Part shown: positions 1 to 11,437 of the stretch, one piece after another
How positions within the stretch are numbered: the stretch's first letter is position 1
Layout: each line of letters starts with the position of its first letter
From: Sistotremastrum niveocremeum HHB9708
Taxonomy: Eukaryota; Basidiomycota; Agaricomycetes; Sistotremastrales; Sistotremastraceae
Assembly (NCBI GenBank): GCA_001630475.1
Contig: KV419449.1
Span: 62,001 to 126,000 of the forward strand
DNA: 64,000 bases
Direction of reading: 5' to 3'
Program-made: the position numbers and the translations under genes
The notes under the pieces: generated by a model
The model's database searches: none
Seen by the model: only the letters and a program-made list of their open reading frames with translations
What the model was told of the DNA's origin: nothing

Positions 1-397
1 CCGGAATAGGGATGAAATGAGGATGATGGATTGATAGCATCTAGCCGACAGGAGGCCAATTGGCCGGGTAGCTCGGATCGGGGCGAAATGCGATGAGGAG
101 GCGAGTTGAGGGGAAATTGCGTATGAAGTGACTAGGGGGGTTGGACGCAGGTTGAGGGCATGGTGTTCTGCGACGTGGTTCAGGTTCGCTGGGAAGGAGG
201 GTGAAAGCAAAAGCGATGGACATGTGTTCAGCACGTCGTGCGGTCGAGGCGTGCAACGTTGAACGTCCCAGAATGGGGTAGTCTCGCTTAATTGAATCGG
301 GTATCGGCTAGGGGTGCTACTCGGGGTTACCATATCGGGTTTATCCGAAACTTTGCATCCGAGACCGAACATGTCTCGGCGCCTATCCTTGTTCGCC

Positions 398-403
398 TAT
401 ATT
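398..403 (+). promoter_or_regulatory. TATA-like box of the first gene
   Basis: A TATATT stretch lies about 75 bp before the ATG at 475. It is followed by a C/T-rich tract, as is common in fungal core promoters. This is a motif reading only. Confidence 0.45.
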
Positions 404-474
404 AACCCCCCGCCTCCGCACCTCCATCCCTTCTCCCCGTCACCGCTCACACAGCGAGAGTCACCCAACTCACA

Positions 475-1341
475 ATGCATATCCCTACTAAGCTCTTATC
501 ATCATCTAAATCTACTACTGGCAGCCTTGATGAAGACTTCCTCTCCTGGCGCCGCACCCTCGAGCAGAGCTTCTCGCAGCAAGCTGTTCACCAGAATGTC
601 TCGGTCGTCGACGATGACGACGAGTACGAAGAATACCTTACCAGCGATGGCTTTGGTGGCAGCCGTCGTAGAGATCCTGAAGCAGATTACGCATTCGGAG
701 GGCGTAAATCTAGAGGTGTCTCACGTCCTGCTTACATCCACACCGCTCCCACATCACCTTTCTCCTCCGCAAACCCATCACCTACCTCATCAGCATTCCC
801 ACCGCGGACTGCTCATTCGGTGACAGCACCTGTCTACCGCTCATACGCCTACGACGACGATCCTGCTTATAACTGGGAGTACACTGGCTTCCCTGCCGAA
901 GAACTTCGCAAGCGGGATATGTTCTTAAATTCGCTCAAGAGATTGAGATCGAATATCATGGGAGGGGAGAGGTACGACGATGACGATGCCCAGGAGTCTG
1001 TTGTCGACGAGGACGAGGTTGTCGAGAATATCGACGAGATCCACGCCCGTACTCGCACCCGCGTACTCTCCTTCATGTCATCAAACGGATCTACCCACTC
1101 CGCTCCCGAATATCTCAACAACGACGCCTCATCCACTCGCAGCCATCGTCCCGCATCATTCTCGATGTTGCGCTCATTCACCCTCCCCTCCACCACCAAA
1201 GAGAAGGACGAAACTCGTTCTCTCTGCTTCCGCACTCATCGCCAATGGGTCGCTATCTCCATGAACTGGCGCTTCAAGATCTATCGTGCCAGGAGAGATA
1301 TGCGCAAGCGATGGTCGCAACTCACTGCCGCCAAACACTAA
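475..1341 (+). CDS. Hypothetical disordered acidic/serine-rich protein
   Basis: A single exon of 288 residues begins at an ATG preceded by CACA, with a TATA-like box and C/T-rich leader upstream. I do not recognise a family. The protein is of low complexity: acidic runs (VVDDDDEYEEY around residue 45 and RYDDDDAQ around 166), Ser/Thr/Pro-rich stretches, and a basic Trp-rich C-terminus (residues about 252-284) with WRFKIYRARRDMRKRW. There is no signal peptide or membrane segment. The general plan (disordered acidic body, basic amphipathic tail) resembles the protein at 40553-41884, but I cannot show homology. Codon use and lack of frame breaks support a real gene. The downstream C/T-rich DNA is probably 3' UTR. 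Confidence 0.7.
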   Translation: MHIPTKLLSSSKSTTGSLDEDFLSWRRTLEQSFSQQAVHQNVSVVDDDDEYEEYLTSDGFGGSRRRDPEADYAFGGRKSRGVSRPAYIHTAPTSPFSSANPSPTSSAFPPRTAHSVTAPVYRSYAYDDDPAYNWEYTGFPAEELRKRDMFLNSLKRLRSNIMGGERYDDDDAQESVVDEDEVVENIDEIHARTRTRVLSFMSSNGSTHSAPEYLNNDASSTRSHRPASFSMLRSFTLPSTTKEKDETRSLCFRTHRQWVAISMNWRFKIYRARRDMRKRWSQLTAAKH

Positions 1342-3373
1342 GTTTTCGGCTCTCATATCTCATCGGTGGCGAGCTAGGCTGGTCCTTCTCGCCTTTCGTA
1401 TTCGCCTATGGACGATTTCATTTTCTTCTCACCACATTGTATCACCCGATATCCTCATACCTCATACCTCCATACCACATTCGCACATCTATCCTTATCC
1501 CAATCATTTGTACCACCATCATGTCTCAATCGTCGCATGTCGCATGCTTTGTTTATCACTTCATTAACCACACATTCCAATCTTTGTCGTACCTTGTATT
1601 TGTTATCCTGTAGCACTGCTTTCGATGTATCATCTCATCTCATCGCATCAATCATATTTGTTCCAATTATCTTTCGGTGTGATCTTCTCAAGTGGGAAAT
1701 GGAATTCTCTCAATCGAGCAATGGTACGACTTCGAATTGATCGCCTTGGCGCTTCACTGTGGCCAGCCGACGCGACCCTGTGGATTGAGGCTAAGCATCT
1801 CAGCGACCCTGAACTGACCGGTGATAAGGAGGCGATTATAATCGTCCTCGCCCAAGTCTCGCCTCGATAACGATGCAAACGAACGTTCATAAATTTTCAT
1901 TCTATTCCTATCATTCATACATACTTCCTATCATCCCGAAATGGGTAAATAACACGCACGTCCCCCCGAACGACAAAGATACGAAGGAAATTAATGAAGC
2001 TCGCAACTCGGCTCCTAGAACCTGAGTACGCATATCGTCGTCAGACCAGTGATATGAAAGTAGAGCGCCACAAAGCAATTGAGCTGAGCATGCTAAGCCT
2101 GAGAAAGGTCTGAGCCCATCGTGACACTCGACGCCGATCCGCACGGCTGATTGAACAAAGGGGCTTTCCATATCCGGCTTCGGAGAATATCAGACTGATG
2201 TCAGTAATGACATGACAGGCCATGGGCCGACATCGACAGAAAATGAATTCAAAGACAGAGATAACAAAGCCGACATGCAGACTAGACCGATTCCAGAAGA
2301 CAAAGAGAACGTTCATGAGACGACAGGTGAACGATATGCCCATGGCTATTAGGTGCATTTTGGGGAGCTAAGCCATGTCATCCGATAACGAGGTAGATAG
2401 GGAGGCACATCAGAGTAGTTGTCCAACAGTTACTCGGAAGTCGGCGCGATAGTGGATGTCGCAATGCAGTCTAGAGTCTGGAGTAGATAGCGAACATATG
2501 AGACATGCGACGCCGGTGAATTGAAGTATCCCCAGTGTGCTTGACCATTCGATTGGGGAGGGGGCGTGTAGGAGAATATATCAGCCTTTGGAGATATATA
2601 AGGAAATCGAATGTGACGCACCGCAAGGGTCATTAAGAACAAGGCCTCGCTGCGCTGCTGTTCAATTCCAATTCAGATAGGCTGAGAATCAGAAGACCGA
2701 CCCGCCTCGCGTACTCCCTCATTCATACCCCTTCACACTCATATCCCATCCGCATCAACCAACATGCTAACAAGTCCGAGAATCGTACGACATCGAATTT
2801 GAGTAATTTTGCGTCGATTATCCAACGTTACGTCTTCCATTCCCGTCGTTCCCGAGCATCATGGCGCCATTCCTTGATAGGAGTTCAATAAAAACAAGTC
2901 AGCAGACTCGACGGACCATATCAGACCTGACTATACAAGATGAAGCCTGCAAAGGCGTGCCGCCATGCCTCTCTATTGCGGGTATCGTCCAATAGTGTCA
3001 AGCTAGAAGTAATGATGAGGCGGAGTCAAGCCATGGCCAGTCCGACTCGTCGCTCTCACTCGGCCCCGAGGTGAGCACTGTGGATTTGTCGACGCACGTC
3101 TTGATGCCGCGTCTTCTTTGAGCGTATGGTGACGGCCACGATGCAGACGAGATGGGAATTGAGAGTTGCGTCGGCGGCCTTGAGGATTAGTAATCATGGT
3201 CATGTTCGGAATCAAATCTCGGAGATCCCCGTCTTCGGCATCGGCATCGGCACGGCTATGACATCTCTGCCGTCTGCGTAGTCGACAACTCGACGTTTTT
3301 TATCTGAGTACTAGTAGTGATCATTTTTCAGTAGGAAAATCTATGTATGATATCTCAGAAGCGTCGCGAAATC
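1342..3373. other. Intergenic, no gene recognised
   Basis: The first 400 bases are C/T-rich and probably carry the 3' end of the preceding transcript. The rest holds only short open frames with no family resemblance and no clean exon-intron structure. I see no RNA gene or repeat. Confidence 0.5.
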
Positions 3374-5350
3374 TCATTCAAACACTTTCAGCTCTCCCAC
3401 ATACCCAGCCAATAAAGTGAGATCAAAGTCTCGTGGATAAATATCCGAATTTCGCAACTCACAATACTGAACCGGACGCCCCTTCTCCGTTCGTTTCCAA
3501 AAGAATTGCTGCAACCCTATGCCAGTACCCGCGCACTCAAAGAATGTGACTTTGGTCAAATTTGGACAAAGGAAAGGCTCCTCTCCACCTAAGATTACGA
3601 GAAAAAGCGTCCAAGCCGTGTTCTTCAAGTGAAGGGTGTTCAGCGAGGCGAACAGCTCGAATAACAGTTTTGGTGGGCCCAGAGGAAATCCATCGATGGA
3701 CTGCTGCAACGTCGCAGGAGATATCTCAAGCACTTGAACACTTTCGAAAGAGAATCGACTGAGCGTCTCGAGAAAAGTTTCGAGGGGTCTCGAATATTTC
3801 ATCGGATATATAGCAGCCTCGCCTCTCCCATTCACGAGAGCTGCGAGTGTAAAAGATGCACTCAGCAAGCAAGTATCAGGCTCTGTCCAAGAAGGACGAT
3901 ACTGATCCCACAGAACCACTCTAGGGTGGTACCCGGAAGCGTCGATGTGCCAGGATAGTTGAAGGAAGGATCCCTGCCCTATTATTCGCTGGACTTCAGG
4001 GCACCCCACCTCTGCAGATGTGAGTTGACCGAGGATGGGAGGATGCAATATACAAAGGTTGTGGAAAACCATCCTCTCTAGTTGAGGGAGGTTTATCGAA
4101 GCAAGAATGCGCAAGGCATCGTCAACGCTGATATGAGCGAAGGTGAGGGTTCGTGAGTGTGTCAACGAAATGCGAGCTTGGTTTGGTAAAACTGTTAATG
4201 TGTCGTACTCATATTCGCGCTTTCTGAAGCACGAATTGAAGCACAAGGACGTTAAACTGTCCATTCTGCTAAGAACGCGCAAAGTGGTCTCGAAAGTGCC
4301 TCGATCGAGACAGTTGTTCCCAACTGTGATCACGGAAAGGCATGGACAATGAATGACGTCTTCAGGAATATCCATCCCGCTGAAGTGGAGGTTCTCGAGT
4401 GCTCGAGGGAATTCTCTGAATAGGAATCGAATAGCCGATCGCAATCGACTCTGGAACAGTGGAGACATATTCACAAGATCGTTCCGCAATTCGAGGTGGA
4501 GGTTTTTTAGTGCAGGAGCGACTAGCTTCAGACCGGTCGGATAGATCTGAACCAGAATCTCCTGAAGCGATAGACGAAGGGAGGTGGAACGAGCGACGAG
4601 CGGGGATACAAGATGGAGATCTTTTCCGAGAGTTAATGAAGGCTCGTCGAGTGCCTGTGACGTTCCTAAATCAGGGATCGAGGCGGCGAGAATGAAGGGC
4701 ATGGGTGGGATAAATAATCGTAAGGGCAATCTAGTGCCACAAGAACGAAGTGCAACGTCCACCAAGGACTTTTGCCAGCCGAGATTGAGGGCACAGAATA
4801 TTCTCGGAGTATCGAACGCAACGGCTCTCCAGTGTTTACACCTGTAGAGAATAAATCGCAAATCGAAAGAATATTATCAAGGCACGTACACCATAGTGAG
4901 GGTATACCAACTTGGAACTTCGGGTACCAGAATGGTTCGGCTGCTTTCGAGGTCTTCCATCTCGACATAACTCGCGAATATCCTGCTCAACGTCTCGTTC
5001 GGTAGGGTATTGATCAGAACGTGAGCGTTCAAAGTGGAATTGATAGTCGAACGAGTTCGGACGAAATGACTTTGAAGCTGATCATGGATAGTACGCAAGT
5101 ACGACTGAGCAGTCTCGTCCGAGTTGGCTGCTGAGCGATAACTGCCAATGAAAGACGGGGTGGACAGTCAGTTAAGGAATAATCATCGGCTGTGAAGAAA
5201 TACGCACGCCTGACCCTCGATCCAAGACATCATGAGCTTGAGTGGATCCTCATCGGACGATACAGTAGCGACTGCTTGGATAGACTCAATTTCTTCAGCC
5301 TTCTTGACCAGTTGCTCTCCACGCCGAACGAGATGTGGACTGTTGGACAT
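3374..5350 (-). CDS. F-box/LRR-like protein, tandem paralog A
   Basis: Three exons, 5350-5208, 5141-4890 and 4841-3374, give 620 residues. Exon 1 encodes a charged helical segment ending in WIEGQA. Exon 2 carries an F-box-like motif (LPNETLSRIF, residues about 94-103). Exon 3 opens with CKHW, the short signature seen in this family, and continues as a leucine-rich, irregular LRR-like region to the stop. The start was chosen because the ATG (MSNSPH) aligns with the first residues of paralogs B and C. Exon 1 (143 nt) and exon 2 (252 nt) are the same length in all three copies. F-box proteins usually recruit substrates to SCF ubiquitin ligases; the substrate here is unknown. All splice sites are GT-AG and the frame is open throughout, so the gene looks intact. 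Confidence 0.8.
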
Positions 5351-5831
5351 CTGGTGATCCTGGCAGAGAGTTGGCGTACGATAGAGGCAGAAAAGGGAGG
5401 GGATGAACTTGAGCTTATTTAAAGCGAGGTACGGTGGGCAGCGAATTTTAAAAGAAATAAAGACTGGAGACGGCCTTCCCAAATAGGCTGTTAAAAATTA
5501 GCGACGGTTCCGCTAGCGGCTCCGAAGAAGGCGAAGGTGGGCGCTCATGCTATATTCGGAATCGGCAACGAAGCTTTGTTATTTCGATGACACATTTGAG
5601 CTGACTGATAATGAAACCTGCGAGGAACAACGAGAAAAGCCCTTAGTTGACCAAATCAATATTATTCACCCGGTTCTCGTATCAAGTCCACACCGACTCC
5701 AATTGATTCGGAGTCTTCGATCATTAAATGCAACATACTGTCCGGGTTTGATTCCTTCCCTTACTACATTCAGAATCACGGAGCAGAATTCGAGTCTATG
5801 TTTTTAAGCACAGAAGAATAATGACACAAGA
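5351..5831. promoter_or_regulatory. Upstream region of paralog A, copy of a duplicated promoter
   Basis: A TTATTTAAAG TATA-like site lies about 65 bp before the start of A (minus strand). Further out, TTAGCGACGGTTCC and a nearby CATGCTATATTCG recur in the same order upstream of paralog B (about 7998-8070). The tandem duplication therefore included the promoter. Confidence 0.5.
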
Positions 5832-7823
5832 TCAAAATACCATGAGCTCGTCGACATACTCAACCAATAGGTCAAGATCAAATCCGACAGGAGAAAGCTC
5901 TAAATCTCGGAACTCACAATACCGAAGCCCGTGTCCCATACCCTTTCGCACCGCTAATAGCTGTTCCAGCGAAAGACCATTTCCCTCGCAGCAGTTTAAC
6001 GTCATTGCAGTCAAACTTGGGCAGAGATAGAGGAATTCTCCCCACTCCTCCACGTAGGCCAAACGCTCCCAAATCACCGTACCGTTGAGATTGTGCAGGT
6101 GAAGTGTTGTGACGGACGAGCACATATTGAAAAGCACCTCTGTCGCCAAGCCCGGTAAGTTGGAGAACGGAAATGTTTCTGGTGCAATGATATTGAGGAC
6201 CCGAACGTTCTCGAACGAGAATTGGGCTAGCGTGTCAAAGAAATTGAGCAGTGGATGAGGATATTTTGGCATGACGGGATCGGGATTTGGATCATCTGCG
6301 GAATTGTCGCACTCGAAAAATGTGAACGATGCCTTTAATGATCCAGTATCAACCTCTCTCCAAGTGGGACAATGCCCATCAAAAAGCAGTGCTCTGAAAT
6401 GGTAAACAAGATCCTGCTCATCCCAAGACAGCTGAAGGAAAATTCCTTGATCTATCACTCGCTGCAAATCGGGGTGATATATATCCTCGATTGCGTCACG
6501 ACCAGGACGATGCAGCATTCCTATGTTGTTGAAAATCACGCTACTCAATCGAGGGAGCAGAAGTGACGAAAGAATGCGCGAGGCATCCTCAACGGTAATG
6601 TAAGCAAACGTGATTGTTTGTACGTCGCTTAAAGCGATGGAATCGTCGTCTGGAGAATCCGTGGAAGGGATGTGAATCATAGGAATACGCTGTTGGAAAC
6701 AGGACACGAAAGATAGAGAGGTGAGATGGACCATTTCGCAGAGAACCTGCAAAGTGGGCTCCATGTTTTGCCTATTAAGACAGTTGTTCCCCACCGTGAT
6801 GGTTGTAAGGCTCGGACAGTGGACGACGTCTTCCGGAATAGCCATGTCGCTGCAGTAGAGGTGTTCGAGGGATTGAGGGAATTCTCCGAACAGGAATTGC
6901 ATAGCCGTCCGCGATCTACTCTGCAAACGTGGAGACATAATCTCACGATCTTTCCGCATCTCGAGGTAGAGGTTCTTGAGTGTAGGACCGAGTAATTTTA
7001 GACCATTGGGATAGATCTGCACTAGTAGCTCTTGCAGCGATATGCGAAGGAAGACGCAACGAGTGATGAGGGGAGATAACAAAGCGTGATCTTTTGCAAG
7101 AGTCAACGAGGGCTCGTCGAGTGCCTCTCCCGCTCTCAAATCCTGGATTGAGGCGGCGAGGGTGAAAGGCATTGGTGGAATGAATAGTCGTAAGGGCAAT
7201 TTAGTACCACAGGAACGTAAAGCGAGGTCCTTCAAGGACTTTTGCCATCCTAGATTCAGGGTACAAAATATCCCAGGAATATGGAGAGCAACCTCTCGCC
7301 AGTGTTTACAACTGCAAACGTTGAATGACAAATAACAACAATATAAACAACGCACGTACACCATCATGAGGGGATACCACTTTGGAGATTCAGGCACCAG
7401 AATGATCTTGCTGCTTTCGACTTCCTCGATTTCGACATAAAATGTGAATATCATGCCCAACGTCTCGTTCGGTATAGCGTTAATCAGAACATGGGTATTC
7501 AGATTATAGTTAACGGTAAAGCGAGTCCGGGTGAGATTAATTTGAACTTGATCCTGGATAGCACGCATGTACAATTGAGCGTTTTCATTAGAGATGGCCG
7601 CCGCGCGATAGCTGAATTGTGACATAAACGGTCAGTGATAAAAATCAGAGAATAATCATGAGCGGTTGAGAAGTACGCACGCCTGCCCCTCAATCCTAGA
7701 CATCAAGAGCTTAATTGAATCCTCATCGCACGACATTGGAGTCACTGCTTGGGCAGATTCTAATTCTTCAGCCCTCTTGACCAGTTGTTCTCCGCGCGGT
7801 TCGAGACGCAAGGTGTTGGACAT
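5832..7823 (-). CDS. F-box/LRR-like protein, tandem paralog B
   Basis: Three exons, 7823-7681, 7611-7360 and 7311-5832, give 624 residues. Exon 1 (143 nt) and exon 2 (252 nt) match paralog A exactly in length, and both introns sit at the same positions and phases. Exon 2 has the F-box-like LPNETLGMIF motif, and exon 3 starts with CKHW and runs into LRR-like sequence. The ATG at 7823 (MSNT) was preferred because it aligns with paralog A; an in-frame TTG slightly upstream is not a plausible start. A TATATAA lies about 57 bp upstream. The frame is open throughout, so B looks functional. By family it is a likely substrate receptor of an SCF ubiquitin ligase. Confidence 0.8.
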
Positions 7824-8338
7824 CAAGACTGGAGTCAAGAGAGCACACCGCTGAGGTACGATGGAGGCAGAAGAGGGAGTATATAAGGCGTGGAATCAAA
7901 TACGTCCTTGAAGTCAGGCTTGTACGAAGCGGTGTACGCTGAGCAGTGAATGTACCAAAGAAGTAATGGCTGGATTCGGACTGTCCAGATTAGGATTTCC
8001 GAATTAGCGACGGTTCCGAAGATGTTACTAATCGCCGGCGCCTCAAGGCCTCAAGGGCCCATGCTATATTCGAGCTCGTATTTGCAACTATTGCTTGGAT
8101 GTTTTGGGCTGACTGGCATTCGATCTTTGGGAGAACAACAAAAAACAGGTACATAGTCGAAATCAACAGTTATCAAGAAGTGCTCGAATCAGCCTGAGGT
8201 CGGCTTCGATTCTCGCAGTCTTCAGTCGTTATTATAGAACTACACACTCCACCTCTTGTTGCAGCCTAGTCAATCTGAATAACAAAGTGTTTGCAGTAGA
8301 GTCTGTATAGTAAGTTACGGAAGGATAATAACAGATGA
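7824..8338. promoter_or_regulatory. Upstream region of paralog B and 3' flank of paralog C
   Basis: Contains TATATAA at 7880-7886 and the block shared with the promoter of A (TTAGCGACGGTTCC, then CATGCTATATTCG). The part nearest 8338 is the 3' flank of paralog C. No gene is visible. Confidence 0.5.
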
Positions 8339-9146
8339 TCAAAACATTTTTAGCTCGACGACATACTCAGCCAATGGGGTGAGATCAAAGTCGGCTGGAT
8401 ACACATCAAAACTTCGAAGCTCACAGTACCGAAGTGCGTGTCCCATTCCCTTGCGTATCACTAACAACTGCTCCAACGAAAGCCCTCTCCCCTCGCAGGA
8501 GTTCACTGTCATTACAGTCAAATTTGGGCAAGGGAAATTCCCCCATTCTTCCGCTTCTGCCAAACCTTCCCAAAAGTTGGTACCGTCAAGATTATGCAAG
8601 TGAAGTGTTGTGAGTGATCCGCATATGTCAAGGAGCTTCTTGACTGGGCCCAAGGATTCAGGGAACAGAATTTTCGCTGCCGGAAGCACATTGAGGACCT
8701 GAACACCCTCAAACCAGAACTGTGCGAGTGCGTCGAAGAAATCGACAATGGGGTGGAGATATCTAGACAACCTTGGGTCAGGAGGTGGTGTATTCATGGA
8801 ATTGTCGCGCTCCAAGAATGTGAAAGTTGCCTTCAACGACTCAGGATTACCCTCGCTCCACTTAGGGAGAGACTGATCGAAAAGAAGTGCAGTGAATTGG
8901 TATACGGAAGCCTTCAAACTCCACGAGAGCTGAAGGTAAGACTAGTGTTTGAAAGTCCAGTCCACGTGACTGCAGGCAACCGCAGGTCGTGGTGGGGTCG
9001 TGACTGGACTGCAGTTGCTGGTCATCTGGATTTCTGAAAATCAGGCAACTGGCAACTGCAGTCATGACCAGTCGCAACCGTGGTCGCAACTGAGGACCCT
9101 TAAGGGCCCTGGGAAAGGGTATACCCAGGGTATTTGGGGTCTCAAG

Positions 9147-9890
9147 TAGTGTTGCAAAATATGATATGATATGATATTTTACCCAAATTTTGGAATATCA
9201 ATATCNNNNNNNNNNNNNNNNNNNNNNNNNNNNNNNNNNNNNNNNNNNNNNNNNNNNNNNNNNNNNNNNNNNNNNNNNNNNNNNNNNNNNNNNNNNNNNN
9301 NNNNNNNNNNNNNNNNNNNNNNNNNNNNNNNNNNNNNNNNNNNNNNNNNNNNNNNNNNNNNNNNNNNNNNNNNNNNNNNNNNNNNNNNNNNNNNNNNNNN
9401 NNNNNNNNNNNNNNNNNNNNNNNNNNNNNNNNNNNNNNNNNNNNNNNNNNNNNNNNNNNNNNNNNNNNNNNNNNNNNNNNNNNNNNNNNNNNNNNNNNNN
9501 NNNNNNNNNNNNNNNNNNNNNNNNNNNNNNNNNNNNNNNNNNNNNNNNNNNNNNNNNNNNNNNNNNNNNNNNNNNNNNNNNNNNNNNNNNNNNNNNNNNN
9601 NNNNNNNNNNNNNNNNNNNNNNNNNNNNNNNNNNNNNNNNNNNNNNNNNNNNNNNNNNNNNNNNNNNNNNNNNNNNNNNNNNNNNNNNNNNNNNNNNNNN
9701 NNNNNNNNNNNNNNNNNNNNNNNNNNNNNNNNNNNNNNNNNNNNNNNNNNATTCTGGGAAGGGCGATATTATCATATCAATATCACCTCCAAGATCAGAA
9801 TATCATATCAGATATCATATCACTTTGTGATATGATATGATATGATATGCGATATTTTGTGATATGAAATATCATATCTTTGCAACACTA
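9147..9890. mobile_element. GATATC-rich hAT-type MITE nested in family 1 copy 1
   Basis: Flanked by the 8-bp repeat GTCTCAAG (9139-9146 and 9891-9898). The ends are inverted (TAGTGTTGCAAA on both). Next to the ends are runs of ATATGATATGATATG and their complements. The 545-bp run of N (9206-9750) falls inside, so the true length is uncertain. The family 1 copy at 21155-21663 has the uninterrupted sequence at the equivalent position (GGTCTCAAATGGG when read in the matching orientation), which confirms that this is an insertion. Confidence 0.8.
9206..9750. other. Assembly gap (545 N)
   Basis: All bases are N. The gap sits inside the GATAT-repetitive MITE, so the repeat probably defeated assembly. 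The size may be nominal. Confidence 0.95.
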
Positions 9891-11437
9891 GTCTCAAGTG
9901 ACCATTTATGGCCATGTATTCATCAAATATGGTACAATACAGTGTTCCTATGTGTGAATAGACACTATATGATCACCAATAAGACTCAAAAACAATATAT
10001 AATTGATGAAAAAAATGGTTTACACCAGTTATGACCTCAGTTGCTGGCCATGACTGGTCAGGCAACTGGTCTTTTTGTGACTGGTTGCCGGACCCTGCAA
10101 CCGGTTGCAGTTGCCAGTCATCCAAAATTTTGACAGGCAACCGGACCGGCAGTTATCAGTCACGGGCAAAAACAGAAAAAGTCCAGTCGCAACCGGACTT
10201 TCAAACTCTAGGTAAGACCCTTGGTCTATTACTCGCTGCAAATCGTGGTGGTCAAGAGTGCAAGTCGAAGGATTCTCGGGAGGAATCGGACGATGCAGTA
10301 TTGCTACGTTATTGAAAGCCATACTGCTCAATTGAGGAAGCGAAATCGAGGCAAGAACGCGCGAGACATCCTCAACGGTAAGATGAGCGAACGTGATGGC
10401 TCGTAGATTAGCTAAAACTGTAGGATTGTCGTCTGAAGGAGCCACGGAAGGCTCATGGGCCATATGGCTCTGTTTGAAGCAAGAGAGGAGGCCCAAAGAG
10501 GTCAATTGGGCCACCCCGCCGAGGACTTTCATCGTGGATTTCAGATCAGTCCTGTCGAGAGAGTCGTTCCTCATGGTAATGATTCTGAGGCTCGGACAAT
10601 GGACGGCGTCTTCGGGAATATTCATGCCACTGCAATGCAAATGCTCGAGTGCTCGAGGTAATTCTCGGAACAAATATTGCATAGCTGTCCGGGATCTGCT
10701 CCGGAAAAGTGGAGACGTAAGCAAAAGACCGGCCTGCGATTCGAGGTAAAGGTTCTTGAGCGCAGGACCGACTAGTTTAAGACCATTGGGATAGGTCTGA
10801 ACCAGCATCTCCTGAATTGATAGACAGAGGAAGACCGCACGAGTGACGAGCGGAGACAATAGGGGTAGATCTCTCCCAAGCGTCAATGAAGGCTCGGCGA
10901 GTGTCTGTCCCGTTCCTAAATCCGGAATCGTGGAGGCGAAGGTATAAGGCATCGGTGGGATGAATAGTCGGAGGGGTAAGGTGGTGCCGCAAGAATGTAA
11001 AGCGATGTTCGCCAAGGGCTCTTGCCATCCGAGATTGAGAGTGCAAAATAGTCCCGGATTCTGGAGAGCAACCTGTCTCCAGTGCTTACAACTGGAGAAC
11101 GTCAATACCAATTGCGAGAAAATAACTGAATCACGCACACCATCATAAGGGTATACCACTTAGGGAAAACGGGAAGCAGAACGGTTTTGCTGCTCTCCAA
11201 TTCTTCCACCTCGACGTAACATGCAAATATCATACCCAACGTCTCGTTTGGTATGGTGTTGATGACAACGTGGGCATTCAAAGTATGATTGATAGTTGAA
11301 CGAGTTCGGAGGAGATGAGATTGGAATCGATGAGAAATTGAAAGCAGGTACAGGTCAGCATTGCCGTTCGAGTCGGCCGCGGCGCGATAGCTGCATGATA
11401 GTGAAGCTGGTCAGCAACGAAGTAATTGTCAGTCGTA

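Larger units (their letters stand above)
8943..10210. mobile_element. Non-autonomous hAT-type element (family 1, copy 1)
   Basis: Bounded by the 8-bp direct repeat GGTAAGAC (8935-8942 and 10211-10218). The ends are inverted: TAGTGTTTGAAAGTCCAGT on the left and the complement of TAGAGTTTGAAAGTCCGGT on the right. An 8-bp duplication with TAG-starting ends fits the hAT superfamily. The interior is packed with variants of GGCAACTG, GCAACCGG and CAGTCATGAC in both orientations and has no coding capacity. It has inserted into exon 3 of F-box paralog C and itself contains a second element (9147-9890). A shorter, inverted relative is at 21155-21663. Confidence 0.85.
8339..11390 (-). pseudogene. F-box/LRR-like paralog C, exons 2-3, split by a nested hAT-type insertion
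   Basis: Exon 2 (11390-11139) is 252 nt, exactly as in A and B, with F-box-like LPNETLGMIF. Exon 3 begins at 11091 with CKHW and should run to 8339, but it is interrupted by the element at 8943-10210. Keeping one copy of the 8-bp target duplication gives an exon of 1,477 nt that stays in frame across the join (DLQRVIDQGSYLQLSW, matching B) and brings the gene to 623 residues, versus 620 and 624 for A and B. Exon 1 is not found next to exon 2. It lies at 28073-28215 beyond the 16.6-kb transposon. As it stands the gene should not give a full protein, because the exon insertion brings early stops. Apart from the insertions it shows no other damage, so the insertions are probably young. Confidence 0.8.
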
